A stretch of DNA of 38,949 nucleotides. It comes from Nonomuraea sp. MG754425 (lineage in GTDB: Bacteria; Actinomycetota; Actinomycetes; Streptosporangiales; Streptosporangiaceae). The position numbers were made by a program, and so were the translations under genes. Each line of letters starts with the position of its first letter. The first letter of the stretch is position 1. Shown here one piece after another: positions 15,039 through 23,740 of the stretch. The notes beneath the pieces are model-generated. The model made no database searches. It was given only the letters and a program-made list of their open reading frames with translations, and was not told the origin of the DNA. The stretch is taken from the NCBI RefSeq assembly GCF_021699195.1, contig NZ_SSXE01000152.1, forward strand, positions 1-38,949, in the 5' to 3' direction.

Positions 15039-16469
15039 TCACCCGAGGTTCGTGACCGCCCCGGCTCCGGTGAGCAGCGTCTGGTACCAGGTGCTGTCCG
15101 GGTTGTCGGTCGCGGGGTAGTTGGCCAGCGGATCGGTCGCCTGGCCCGCCGAGTTGAAGCCCCAGCCGCGCACCAGGCGTCCCGCCTGCCGGGCCGCGGT
15201 GATGAACGCCGACTCGCCGGCCGGAGCGGCGTAGAACAGCGCGCCCTGCTGCAGCTCGGCACTGTCGCCCTTCTGGAACTCGGTGAAGGCGACCTGCTCG
15301 TAACGGATGCGGTCGCCGGTGCGCCGGTCGGTGTCCACGCGCAGCGTCTGGGCGGGCGTCGCGCCGTCGGCCCCGGTCCACACCCGTACGCGGGCGGTGC
15401 CGCTGGTCGAGGTGGTCTTGTCGTAGCGGGCGTCGGCGGTCTTGGCGTTGCCGCTCCAGGTCACCGACCGCGCGGCGGTGTCGAGCGCGCCGTCCCACTG
15501 CCAGTTCTGGGTGTTGCTCTGGCTGCGGTGGATCTCGCGCAGCCGGGTGCCCGCCGCATCGGTGAAGCGGACCGTCGGCAGGACGCCGTTGTCGTACTGG
15601 CGGCTGGCCGACCAGGTGATCTCGCCGTCATCGGCCAGGCGGCCCACCCGGTACCACAGCGTGTCCGCGTTCTCGGACTGGTGCACCTCGACCAGGTCGC
15701 CGGCGTCGTTCAGCGTGACGGCCGGGGTCACGCCGGTGTCGTAGCGGCCGTGGCGCAGCCAGGTCACGCGGCCGTCGGAGCCGTACACGCCGGACCAGTA
15801 CCACAGGTCGCCCGAGCCCGACTCGTGCACCTCCACGACCTGGCCGCGGCCGTTGATCGCGACGGCCGGGTCGTAGCCGGAGTCGCGCCGGTACTGGGCG
15901 CGGGTCTCGCCGTTGCCGGACAGCACGGTGAGCACCCGGCCGCGCAACTCGTCCACCGTCGGAGGGGTCGCCGGGTAGCCGGCGGCCGGGTACAGCCGGG
16001 TGCCGAAGGTGGAGACGAGCTCCTGGTTGAGCGCGGCCAGGTTGCCCGCGGCGTAGGAGGTGTTGTCGGTCAGGTCGTCCTTGATGTCGAGGGCGACGAC
16101 GACGGGCGCGGCGGCGGGGTTGCGGGCCGACCAGGCGTCGATGGCGCCGAGCCAGTCGCGCAGCAGGTTCGAGGCGGGGTTGCCGGCGTGGTCGACCTGG
16201 TCGCCGGGGGAGTTGTGGCCGACGGCGTAGTCGCGCGCGGTGGCGTAGCCGTTGTCGTGCACGTCCAGCTCGACGAAGCGCACACCCTGGTCGAGCTGGT
16301 GGGTGATCGAGCTCCTGGCGCCGTCGATGTCGCCCGAGTAGCTGTTGTGCGTGGCGCGGAAGACCGCCGAGGGTAACGGCGGGCTCGCCGAGGCGTCCGC
16401 GGAGCCGCTGACCAGCAGCGCGGACGTCACGACGGCGAGGACGGACAGGATGGTTCCGGTACGGGGCAT
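15039..16469 (-). CDS. Secreted PI-PLC-like (X domain) protein with C-terminal repeats
   Basis: A 476-residue protein with a signal peptide (ILSVLAVVTSALLVSGSADA). The first ~180 residues resemble the phosphatidylinositol-specific phospholipase C X domain: the first catalytic His in FRATHNSYSGDI, the acidic strand VRFVELDVHDNG, the second His in YAVGHNSPGD, and VVALDIKDD. The second half has repeats of about 45 residues built on ..VVEVHESGSGDLWYW.., ..LVEVHQSENADTLWYR.. and ..LREIHRSQSNTQNW.., with GRVTW/GEITW between, suggesting a beta-propeller or lectin-like fold. The extreme C-terminus (TDNPDSTWYQTLLTGAGAV) is not assigned. Substrate unknown; membrane lipid or GPI-type cleavage is a family inference. 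An 87-bp gap separates it from the lacZ promoter. Confidence 0.8.
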   Translation of the reverse strand: MPRTGTILSVLAVVTSALLVSGSADASASPPLPSAVFRATHNSYSGDIDGARSSITHQLDQGVRFVELDVHDNGYATARDYAVGHNSPGDQVDHAGNPASNLLRDWLGAIDAWSARNPAAAPVVVALDIKDDLTDNTSYAAGNLAALNQELVSTFGTRLYPAAGYPATPPTVDELRGRVLTVLSGNGETRAQYRRDSGYDPAVAINGRGQVVEVHESGSGDLWYWSGVYGSDGRVTWLRHGRYDTGVTPAVTLNDAGDLVEVHQSENADTLWYRVGRLADDGEITWSASRQYDNGVLPTVRFTDAAGTRLREIHRSQSNTQNWQWDGALDTAARSVTWSGNAKTADARYDKTTSTSGTARVRVWTGADGATPAQTLRVDTDRRTGDRIRYEQVAFTEFQKGDSAELQQGALFYAAPAGESAFITAARQAGRLVRGWGFNSAGQATDPLANYPATDNPDSTWYQTLLTGAGAVTNLG

Positions 16470-16556
16470 CGCCTGTTCCTCACGCTAGGGGATCTTCTCA
16501 GACAACACGATCAAGGACCGGCCGCCAACCCCCCGGGCGCGGGGCGGGGACGCCCA

Positions 16557-16586
16557 TTGACAGGCGGGCGGCGGCGTCCTTACGGT
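16557..16586 (+). promoter_or_regulatory. Sigma-70-type promoter of the beta-galactosidase gene
   Basis: TTGACA, 18-nt spacer, TACGGT: a perfect -35 and an acceptable actinomycete -10. The predicted transcription start is near 16593, just before the palindrome at 16602. Confidence 0.65.
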
Positions 16587-16601
16587 GAAGGCTCGTACGA
16601 T

Positions 16602-16619
16602 GCCGTGAACGTTCACGGC
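16602..16619. promoter_or_regulatory. 18-bp perfect palindrome, probable LacI-family operator
   Basis: GCCGTGAA-CG-TTCACGGC, fully symmetric with the central CG typical of LacI/GalR-family operators. It lies just downstream of the predicted transcription start of the beta-galactosidase gene, where a bound repressor would block it. No LacI gene is in the window, so the repressor must be elsewhere. Confidence 0.65.
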
Positions 16620-16664
16620 TCGGCCCGGACGGGCCGACTCCGCCGCCTCTGGGAGCTGTTCAAC

Positions 16665-19652
16665 GTGTCTTCCCGCTCCACCGCAGCCGACCGGCTGTCG
16701 TCCTTCGAACCGGGCGAAGGACGGCTCGCGCCGCGCGCCACCGCGACGAGCGACGCCCGCGTGCTGGACCTCGACGGCGACTGGCGCTTCCACCTCGCCC
16801 CCTCCCTGCGCGGCCGGACCGTCGGCTTCGAGCAGCCCGGCTTCGACGACACGAGCTGGGAACACCTGCCGGTGCCCGGCTGCTGGCAGATGGAGGGCCT
16901 GCGCTCGCCGGACGGCGAACTGCTCCCCGCGGCGCAGGCCCGGTTCGGGCGGCCCGCGTACACGAACGTCGTGTACCCGTTCCCGCTGGACCCGCCGCAT
17001 CCGCCCGACGAGAACCCGACCGGCGAGTACCGCACCGCCTTCGAGCTCGACCGCGCCGGGGCCCGCTGGGTGCTGCGCTTCGACGGGGTCGACTCGCACT
17101 TCACCGTCTGGCTCAACGGCGTCGAGCTGGGCTGGGGCACCGGCAGCAGGCTGGCCACCGAGTTCGACGCCACCGGGGCGCTGCGCGAGGGCGTCAACGT
17201 GCTCGCCGTGCGCGTGCACCAGTGGTCGGCCGCGAGCTACCTCGAAGACCAGGACATGTGGTGGGTCTCCGGGATCTTCCGCTCCGTACGCCTGATCGAA
17301 CGGCCGCCGGGCTCCGTCGGCGACCACTTCGTGCACGCCGGCTACGACCACCTGACCGGCGAGGGCGTCCTGCGGGTGGACTGCGACGTGCCCGCCCTGG
17401 TGGACCTCCCCGAGCTGGGCGTCGTCGGGCTGCCGGCGGGGGAGACCCGCCGCATCCCCGGTGTCGAGCCGTGGACCGCCGAGACGCCCCGCCGCTACAC
17501 CGGCGTCCTGCGCGCAGGCGGCGAGACGGTCGAACTGCGCGCCGGCTTCCGCACCGTCCGGGTGAGCGACGGCCTGATCACCGTCAACGGAGCCCCCATC
17601 CGCCTGCGCGGCGTCAACCGGCACGAGTGGCACCCGCGCACCGGGCGCACCCTCGACGAGGCCACGATGCTGGCCGACGTGCTGCTCATGAAGCGGCACA
17701 ACATCAACGCCGTGCGCACCAGCCACTACCCGCCCGACTCCCGCTTCCTCGACCTGTGCGACGAGTACGGCCTGTGGGTCGTGGACGAATGCGACCTGGA
17801 GACGCACGGTTTCGGTCAGGCCGGCTGGAAGAACAACCCGTCCGCCGACGAACGCTGGCGCGCGGCCTACCTCGACCGCATGCGCCGCACCGTCGAACGG
17901 GACAAGAACCACCCCAGCATCATCATGTGGTCACTCGGCAACGAGGCGGGCACCGGCGACAACCTGCGCGCGATGGCCGAGTGGGCCCGCGAGCGCGACG
18001 GCGACCGCCTCATCCACTACGAGGGCGACTACGACAGCCCGTACGTGGACGTCTACAGCCGCATGTACGCCCACGTCGACGAGATGGAGCTGATCGGCAA
18101 GGGCGCGGAGGGCCGCACCGCCGACGCCGCCGCCGACGCGCACCGCCGCGCCCTGCCGATGATCCTGTGCGAGTACGCGCACGCGATGGGCAACGGGCCG
18201 GGCGGCCTGGCCGACTACGAAGCCCTCTTCGAGCGTTACCCGCGCCTGCACGGCGGGTTCGTGTGGGAGTGGATCGACCACGGCATCGACCAGCCCGCCC
18301 CCGGCGCGGGGACCTGCCACGCCTACGGCGGCGACTTCGGCGAGCCGGTGCACGACGGCAACTTCGTCATCGACGGCCTGGTCCTGCCCGACCGCACCCC
18401 GTCGCCCGGCCTGCTGGAGTACCAGGCGGTGATCGCCCCGATCATCCTGGCCGTACAGGAGCGGGACGGACGGCTCGCGGTGCGCGTGCGCAACCGCCAC
18501 GACCACATCGACACCTCCGGCGTGGCCTTCGAGTGGCAGGTGGACGACGACGGCGACCGCCTCGACGCAGGCGCCTTCGCGGTCCCGGCGATCGGGCCCC
18601 GCGCGGAGGCCGTCGTGGACCTGCCCGAGGCCGTCATCGGCGCGGCGGCGGGCGCGCGGGCCGGCGAGGTCGTCCTGACCGTCCGGGCGCTGTGGGCCGG
18701 GGAGCGCGACGGCGTCCCGGCGGGACACGAGATCTCCTTCACCCAGCACGTCCTGGCCGCCGCGCCGGAGCCCTCGCCGGGCGGCAGGGGACGGGGGCCG
18801 GAGGCGTCGCCCGGCGGAGGGTGGCGGCTGGGCGCGGCCCGGTTCGACCCCGATGGGCGGCTCGTCGCGCTCGGCGACCTGGAGATCGTGCCGCCCGAGG
18901 TGGACCTGTGGCGCGCGCCGACCGACAACGACCGCGGCGGGCGGGGCCAGGCCGGCGTCTGGCAGGAGCTCGGGCTCGACCGGCTGCGCCACCGCACCGT
19001 CTGCGCCGGTCCGGACGGCGACGCGCTGGTGACCGAGACGGTCAGCATGGCGGCCGGCAGCGACGCCGGCATGCACGCCCGCATGACGTGGCGGGCCGTC
19101 GCGGACGGCGGCCTCGAACTCCGCCTCGACCTGCGGCCGACCGGCCAGTGGGACACCGGCCTCGCCCCCGGCCCCGGCAGGGCGGCCAGTGTCGCCCGGC
19201 TGGGCCTGCGGCTCGGCCTGCCCGGCGGGGACGCCCTGCTCGACTGGTACGGCCTGGGCCCCGGCGAGTCCTACGCCGACAGCGACCAGGCCGTCCGCCT
19301 GGGCCGCCACCGTGCCGGCGTCGCCGACCTGCAGACGCCGTACGTGCGCCCGCAGGAGAACGGCAACCGGCGCGCGGTCCGCTGGGCGCGGCTCACCTGG
19401 CCCGGCGGCGACGGCCTGCGCGTCGAGGCCCCGGCCGGGGTCGATCTGACGCTGCGGCCGTGGACCAGCCACGCGCTGGCCGCCGCCGCGCACGCGTGCG
19501 ACCTGGAGGCCGACGGGCGGTTGTGGCTCAACCTCGACCTCGCCCAGTACGGCCTCGGCACGGCCTCGTGCGGCCCCGACACGTTCCCGGCCCACCGGCT
19601 GTACCCGCACGCCGCCTCCCTGGTGGTGCGCCTGACGCCCATGACGGCCTGA
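16665..19652 (+). CDS. lacZ: Beta-galactosidase, GH2 (LacZ type)
   Basis: About 995 residues. Order: jelly-roll sugar-binding domain (LDGDWRFHLAPS), Ig-like domain, TIM barrel, a further Ig-like domain and a beta-galactosidase small-chain domain (LWRAPTDNDRGGRGQAG, FNxYGxGPxE-like DWYGLGPGESY). Catalytic acid/base is Glu427 in MWSLGNEAGTG and the nucleophile Glu503 in LCEYAHAMGNGPG; RHEWHP and RTSHYPPDSRFLDLCDEYGL are also typical. No signal peptide, so cytoplasmic. Start GTG 16665 is chosen because GGGAG lies 9 nt upstream; in-frame upstream codons fall within the promoter/operator. It hydrolyses terminal beta-galactosides imported from outside. No transporter gene is adjacent. Confidence 0.95.
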   Translation: MSSRSTAADRLSSFEPGEGRLAPRATATSDARVLDLDGDWRFHLAPSLRGRTVGFEQPGFDDTSWEHLPVPGCWQMEGLRSPDGELLPAAQARFGRPAYTNVVYPFPLDPPHPPDENPTGEYRTAFELDRAGARWVLRFDGVDSHFTVWLNGVELGWGTGSRLATEFDATGALREGVNVLAVRVHQWSAASYLEDQDMWWVSGIFRSVRLIERPPGSVGDHFVHAGYDHLTGEGVLRVDCDVPALVDLPELGVVGLPAGETRRIPGVEPWTAETPRRYTGVLRAGGETVELRAGFRTVRVSDGLITVNGAPIRLRGVNRHEWHPRTGRTLDEATMLADVLLMKRHNINAVRTSHYPPDSRFLDLCDEYGLWVVDECDLETHGFGQAGWKNNPSADERWRAAYLDRMRRTVERDKNHPSIIMWSLGNEAGTGDNLRAMAEWARERDGDRLIHYEGDYDSPYVDVYSRMYAHVDEMELIGKGAEGRTADAAADAHRRALPMILCEYAHAMGNGPGGLADYEALFERYPRLHGGFVWEWIDHGIDQPAPGAGTCHAYGGDFGEPVHDGNFVIDGLVLPDRTPSPGLLEYQAVIAPIILAVQERDGRLAVRVRNRHDHIDTSGVAFEWQVDDDGDRLDAGAFAVPAIGPRAEAVVDLPEAVIGAAAGARAGEVVLTVRALWAGERDGVPAGHEISFTQHVLAAAPEPSPGGRGRGPEASPGGGWRLGAARFDPDGRLVALGDLEIVPPEVDLWRAPTDNDRGGRGQAGVWQELGLDRLRHRTVCAGPDGDALVTETVSMAAGSDAGMHARMTWRAVADGGLELRLDLRPTGQWDTGLAPGPGRAASVARLGLRLGLPGGDALLDWYGLGPGESYADSDQAVRLGRHRAGVADLQTPYVRPQENGNRRAVRWARLTWPGGDGLRVEAPAGVDLTLRPWTSHALAAAAHACDLEADGRLWLNLDLAQYGLGTASCGPDTFPAHRLYPHAASLVVRLTPMTA

Positions 19653-19659
19653 TCCGCGC

Positions 19660-19687
19660 CGCCCGCCGGGCCCCGGCCCGGCGGGCG
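19660..19687 (+). terminator. Strong stem-loop terminator after lacZ
   Basis: Eleven-base-pair perfect stem (CGCCCGCCGGG against CCCGGCGGGCG) with a 6-nt loop, starting 8 nt after the lacZ stop. No T-tract. Confidence 0.75.
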
Positions 19688-19717
19688 CTCACGGCGGGCG
19701 CTCACGGCGGGCGCACA
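19679..19717 (+). repeat. Three 13-bp tandem repeats
   Basis: CGGCGGGCGCTCA occurs twice in tandem, then a third copy with one changed base (CACA end). It overlaps the right arm of the lacZ terminator and ends where the SDR remnant ends. Confidence 0.85.
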
Positions 19718-19946
19718 CCTTCAGCTCCCAGCCGTGCCGCCACGCCCGCTCGTCCACCGCGGACAGCGGCCCGCCGGGGATGTCGCCGGCGTTGTTGACC
19801 AGGATGTCCGGCACGGGCACGGTGGCGGCGAACCGGCCGAGGCCGTCGCCCTGCCGCAGGTCCACCGGGTGCCCGCCGGCCTCGACGCCGTGCTCGGCCC
19901 GCAGCCGGGCGGCCGGCTCGTCCAGCTCAGGCCCGCTGCGGCCGTG
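19716..19946 (-). pseudogene. Internal fragment of a short-chain dehydrogenase gene
   Basis: Read on the minus strand, this stretch gives LDEPAARLRAEHGVEAGGHP, VDLRQ, then VPDILVNNAGDIPGGPLSAV and DERAWRHGWELKV. That is the middle of an SDR: the NNAG motif and following helix. The N-terminal cofactor loop and the C-terminal YxxxK half are both missing, there is no start codon or ribosome site, and the 3' end coincides with the 13-bp tandem repeats. It is a gene relic in the 365-bp gap between lacZ and the subtilase; nothing else is seen in that gap. Confidence 0.65.
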
Positions 19947-20017
19947 CGGCGGGGCGCTCCGGACGCGGAAGGCCGGAGCCCCGGAAGGGACCCCGGCCGA
20001 CCGTCACCGAGCGGTGA

Positions 20018-23000
20018 TCACTTGTCGGAACGCTCGGTGACCCTGATCGCGTTGACCACCGGCTTGCCCGCGCTCGCGACGAAGCGCACGTTGAGCTGGC
20101 CGTCGGTCACCTCGGTGGTGAAGGTCCGCGTGTGCGCGGCGTACGTGCCCACCTTGAGCACGATGTCGAGGTTGGGCAGCACCTCGACGTCCTCGACCAG
20201 GACGTCGAAGACCCGCTTGTTCTCCTTGATCGACTCGACCTCGGCGAAGCCCAGCTCGACGGTGTAGGTGCCGTTCGGCACGTTGTCGAAGCGGTACTCG
20301 TACATGCCCTGCCGGTTGGTGCGGTACGCCGTCTGGTTGTCGGTGCCCGCGATGGTCCGGCCGGTGGACCTGGTGGAGGCGTTGCCGAGGTAGCCCACCC
20401 CGCCGGTCGTGGTGTAGGCGCGGTCCTGGTACCAGGTGTCGCCGTCGGCGTCCACGCTGGGGCTGTTCGAGGCCGTGTCGATGGCGGCCTGGTAGGCCGG
20501 GACGACGACCTTGACCGGGATGCTGATCGCCGGCGTCCTGCCGCTCTGCGAGGCGACCACCAGCGTCGTCTGCAGGACCGTGCCCCGCTCGGCGGCGGAG
20601 GTGTCGATCCCGAAGCTCAGCGTGGCGGTGCCGCCGGTGGGCAGGCTGCCGGTGGCCGGGCTGACGGTGAGCCACGGGGTGGTGCCCGTGACGCTGTAGC
20701 CGGTGTCCAGGCCGGTGTTGCTCAGCTTCAGCGTCCTGGTCCTGGTCTGCGCGACGGGGACGACCGCCTCCAGGCCGTCCAGCGAGGCCGCCACCGCGCC
20801 GGTGCGCAGCGCGGCCGAGACCTCGCCCACTCCCGCGCCCTCCAGGGTGACCGTCCTGGCGGCGCTCTCGTACTGCTGCGCCGCCAGTTCGACCTGGTAC
20901 TCGCCGGCCGGGTACTGGGCGGAGTAGGTGCCGTCGGCGGCGGTGGTGGCGGTGCCGACGACCGTCTCGCCGGACTTCACGCTCACCGTGGCGCCCGCGA
21001 CCGCCTCGCCGTCGTTGGCGTCGGTGACCGTGCCGTACAGGATGCCGGTCTTGGTGGGCTTGAAGTCGATGCTGAGCCCCTCGGACAGGGCGGCCTTGTT
21101 CAGCGAGTACTGGAAGGCGACGGTGCCGGTGTGGTTCTCGATGCCGATCGTGGCCTCCGCGCCGGTCTCGCGGGGGGTGGCGGTGTCGACGTCCTTGTAG
21201 CGGTAGCCGATCGAGCCGTCCTCGCCGATCAGGATCTCGAAGGAGAGCCGGGCCGTGCGGGGGGTGTAGAAGGCCACGTCGCGGTACTCCACCACGAACG
21301 TCCGGTGCGGGCTGACGCCGGTGACCCCGGTGTAGATCGCCGCGTCCTCGTCGAGGTAGAGGTCGTCCCACAGGGCGTAGAGTGCGGCGTTGGGCACCGC
21401 GGTGGCGGGGATGGCGACGTTGCTGTTGGACAGCGAGGTGCCGTTGAAGACGACGCCGCCGTTCACGCCGATCCGCCCGGACGTGTACGGCGTCCCGTAC
21501 AGGTTGAAGGTGAACGGCAGGGTGAAGGTGGCGGTGGTGCTGTCGCCGGTCAGCGTGACCTGGTCGGTGCCCGCCACCCAGGGCTCCTCGCCCGCCGCGC
21601 AGGTGTAGCCGTAGGAGTCGATCCGGTCGGGCAGGTCGACGTCGGCGGTGAGGTCGCCGGTGACCGAGATCGGCTTGGCCGCGTCCGAGGCGCAGTTGTC
21701 GGGCGAGGCGGCCCGCAACTCGTAGTCGCCCACCGGCAGGGTCAGGGTGTAGGCGCCCTTGTCGTCGGTGGTCGCGGTGACCGGGGTGCCCGGCACCGTG
21801 ACGGCCGCGCCGGACGCCGTCCCGGCCCGGCTCCTGACGGTGCCGCTCACCTTGCCGTTGGCGGCGGCCGTCAGCGCGGCGTCCTTGGTGACCGTCTGGT
21901 CCTGCAGGACGGTCGCGCTCGCCGTCGCCTTCTCGTAGCCGAACTTGGTGATCGTGATCGTGTAGTCGCCGACGGACAGGTTCTTGACCTCGTAGGAGCC
22001 GTCGGCGCCGGAGGCGACCGTGCGCTTGATCGGGCCCTCGACGGTCAGGCTCGCGCCGGCCAGCGGCTCGCCGCCCGAGGTGATCGTGCCGGACAGGATC
22101 CCGGTCGGGCCGTGCGGCGCCTGGGAGACGGCCGCGTAGGCGTCGAGCTTGCCCTGACCGAAGACGTTGTTGTCGGCGGCCGTGCCGCCGCAGGTGACGT
22201 TGTCGGTGTCGCGTGCGGTCTGGTCGAGCAGCGCTCGCGTCGCGGCCAGGTCGCCGCGCAGCGCGGGCGAGTAGGACCACAGCAGCGCCACGGTGGCGGA
22301 GGTGTGCGGGGCCGCCATGGAGGTGCCGGTCTTGGTGCCGTAGCCGCCGCCCGGCAGGCTGGAGCGCACGTTCACCGCCGGGGCGGAGACGTCCGGCTTG
22401 ATGTCGCCGTCGATGCCGGGCCCGCGCGAGCCGTTGGTGTAGACGTTGCCAGCGCTGTCAAAGCCGCCGCTCGCGTAACTCTGCAGGTAGACGCCGGGGC
22501 TTCCCGCGGTGCCGCAGGAAGGCCCCGCGTTGCCGATGGAGAAGGACGGGAAGATCCCGGCGGCGATCCACGAGTCGACGATCTGCGTGTACCAGAGGTC
22601 CACGGCGTTCGCGCCCCAGGAGTTGTTCACCACGTCGGGGACGAGGTCGGGGCGCGGGTTCTGCCCGTCCGCGTCGGTGGGCGCGGCGATCCACTGGCCG
22701 GCGGCCAGCAGGTGCTCGCGGGCGCAACTGGTGCCGGCGCAGCCCTTGGCCGCGATCCACTTCGCGCCGGGCGCCACGCCGATCACCTCGGCGCCGTCCT
22801 CGCCGACCATGGTGCCCATGGTGTGGGTGCCGTGGCTGTTGTTGTCACACGGGACGCCGCCCGTGCACGAACCGGTGGGGTCGAAGAAGTTGTACGCGTG
22901 GCTGTAGGAGCCGTCCGCGTTCAGGCCCCGGTACTTCGACTTGACCGCCGGGTGGGTGTAGTCGACGCCGGTGTCGAGGTTGGCCACGACCACGCCCTCG

Positions 23001-23560
23001 CCCCGGACGCCCAGCTCGTCCCACACCTGGGGCGCGTTGACGGCCGCGATGTTCCACTCGACGGCGTTGACCGAGGGCTCGTCCTCGCCCGGCTCGGGGT
23101 CGTCGAGCAGCACCGCGTCGTCGGCCTCGATGGCGGCGACCTCGGGCAGTTCGGCGATCCGCTCCAGCGTCGCGGTGTCGCCGATGACCTTGACCATGTT
23201 GACGATCCAGTACGGCGCGTACTCCACCTGCGCCTGGTCGAGCAGCGCGAGCAGGTTGCGCTGCGAGCGCTCGGCCGTCTCCGTCTTGGCCTCGAACACG
23301 GCGGTGGCCTTGGCGACCTTGCCGGTGGCCTGCTCGGCCGAGATGAGGTTGGCCTGGTCCTTCAGCCTGACCCAGTAGACGGCCTTGTCGTCCTTGTCGA
23401 GTTGGTCGAGGACTTCGGCCTCCGTCTTCGCCGCCACGGCCTCGGGCGGGTCGTCGAGGGCCAGGGCCGGTCCGGCGGCCAGGGTCGTGACCAGGGGTAA
23501 GGTCACGGCCGCGAGCAGGGCGGCGATGGTGCTGCGCCACCGCCTGGTGCTGTGCTCCAC
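20018..23560 (-). CDS. Secreted subtilisin-like serine protease, multidomain (1180 aa)
   Basis: Signal peptide (STIAALLAAVTLPLVTTLAA), then an I9-like propeptide (residues ~40-150), then an S8 peptidase domain with Asp196 (ANLDTGVDYTHP), His243 (NSHGTHTMGT), oxyanion Asn344 (SIGNAGPS) and Ser414 (TGTSMAAPH). After it come carboxypeptidase-regulatory-like beta-sandwich repeats (GILSGTITSGGEPLAGASLT; GILYGTVTDANDGEAVAGAT), a large beta-rich insert and a C-terminal malectin-like sugar-binding domain (TWYQDRAYTTTGGVGYLGN, NGTYTVELGFAE, VVNAIRV). All catalytic residues are present, so it should be an active extracellular protease that may bind polysaccharide. It is divergent from a TrmB/LuxR-type regulator across a 180-bp region with inverted repeats, so regulation by that protein is likely. 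Confidence 0.93.
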   Translation of the reverse strand: MEHSTRRWRSTIAALLAAVTLPLVTTLAAGPALALDDPPEAVAAKTEAEVLDQLDKDDKAVYWVRLKDQANLISAEQATGKVAKATAVFEAKTETAERSQRNLLALLDQAQVEYAPYWIVNMVKVIGDTATLERIAELPEVAAIEADDAVLLDDPEPGEDEPSVNAVEWNIAAVNAPQVWDELGVRGEGVVVANLDTGVDYTHPAVKSKYRGLNADGSYSHAYNFFDPTGSCTGGVPCDNNSHGTHTMGTMVGEDGAEVIGVAPGAKWIAAKGCAGTSCAREHLLAAGQWIAAPTDADGQNPRPDLVPDVVNNSWGANAVDLWYTQIVDSWIAAGIFPSFSIGNAGPSCGTAGSPGVYLQSYASGGFDSAGNVYTNGSRGPGIDGDIKPDVSAPAVNVRSSLPGGGYGTKTGTSMAAPHTSATVALLWSYSPALRGDLAATRALLDQTARDTDNVTCGGTAADNNVFGQGKLDAYAAVSQAPHGPTGILSGTITSGGEPLAGASLTVEGPIKRTVASGADGSYEVKNLSVGDYTITITKFGYEKATASATVLQDQTVTKDAALTAAANGKVSGTVRSRAGTASGAAVTVPGTPVTATTDDKGAYTLTLPVGDYELRAASPDNCASDAAKPISVTGDLTADVDLPDRIDSYGYTCAAGEEPWVAGTDQVTLTGDSTTATFTLPFTFNLYGTPYTSGRIGVNGGVVFNGTSLSNSNVAIPATAVPNAALYALWDDLYLDEDAAIYTGVTGVSPHRTFVVEYRDVAFYTPRTARLSFEILIGEDGSIGYRYKDVDTATPRETGAEATIGIENHTGTVAFQYSLNKAALSEGLSIDFKPTKTGILYGTVTDANDGEAVAGATVSVKSGETVVGTATTAADGTYSAQYPAGEYQVELAAQQYESAARTVTLEGAGVGEVSAALRTGAVAASLDGLEAVVPVAQTRTRTLKLSNTGLDTGYSVTGTTPWLTVSPATGSLPTGGTATLSFGIDTSAAERGTVLQTTLVVASQSGRTPAISIPVKVVVPAYQAAIDTASNSPSVDADGDTWYQDRAYTTTGGVGYLGNASTRSTGRTIAGTDNQTAYRTNRQGMYEYRFDNVPNGTYTVELGFAEVESIKENKRVFDVLVEDVEVLPNLDIVLKVGTYAAHTRTFTTEVTDGQLNVRFVASAGKPVVNAIRVTERSDK

Positions 23561-23589
23561 AATGCTCCTTCGAGGGGGCTCGGGAATTC

Positions 23590-23697
23590 GATGATCAACA
23601 TGGGGTGATAGATCATCTGACAGCGATAGTCAGCCAAGTCAGGTGGTGGATCAACGGCATTGTCGTGACGTATCGGCGACACGACGGCAATACGTCA
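23590..23697. promoter_or_regulatory. Inverted repeats between subtilase and its divergent regulator
   Basis: Three inverted repeats lie in the 180-bp, relatively A/T-rich gap: GATGATC/GATCATC (23590-23617), GTCGTG/CACGAC (23662-23685), and TGACGTAT/ATACGTCA (23666-23697, perfect 8-bp arms 16 nt apart). The last two overlap and cover the regulator's upstream region. They are candidate operators for the regulator at 23741. Confidence 0.5.
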
Positions 23698-23740
23698 GGC
23701 ATATCGTTCCGCGAGTGTCCCCGGGAAAAGGGAGGTTCGT

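Noticed and set aside
20132..23500. 1122-codon open frame antisense to the subtilase
   Set aside because: Composition is Arg/Gly/Val-rich with no domain, and it mirrors the protease codons; the sense frame has all catalytic motifs.
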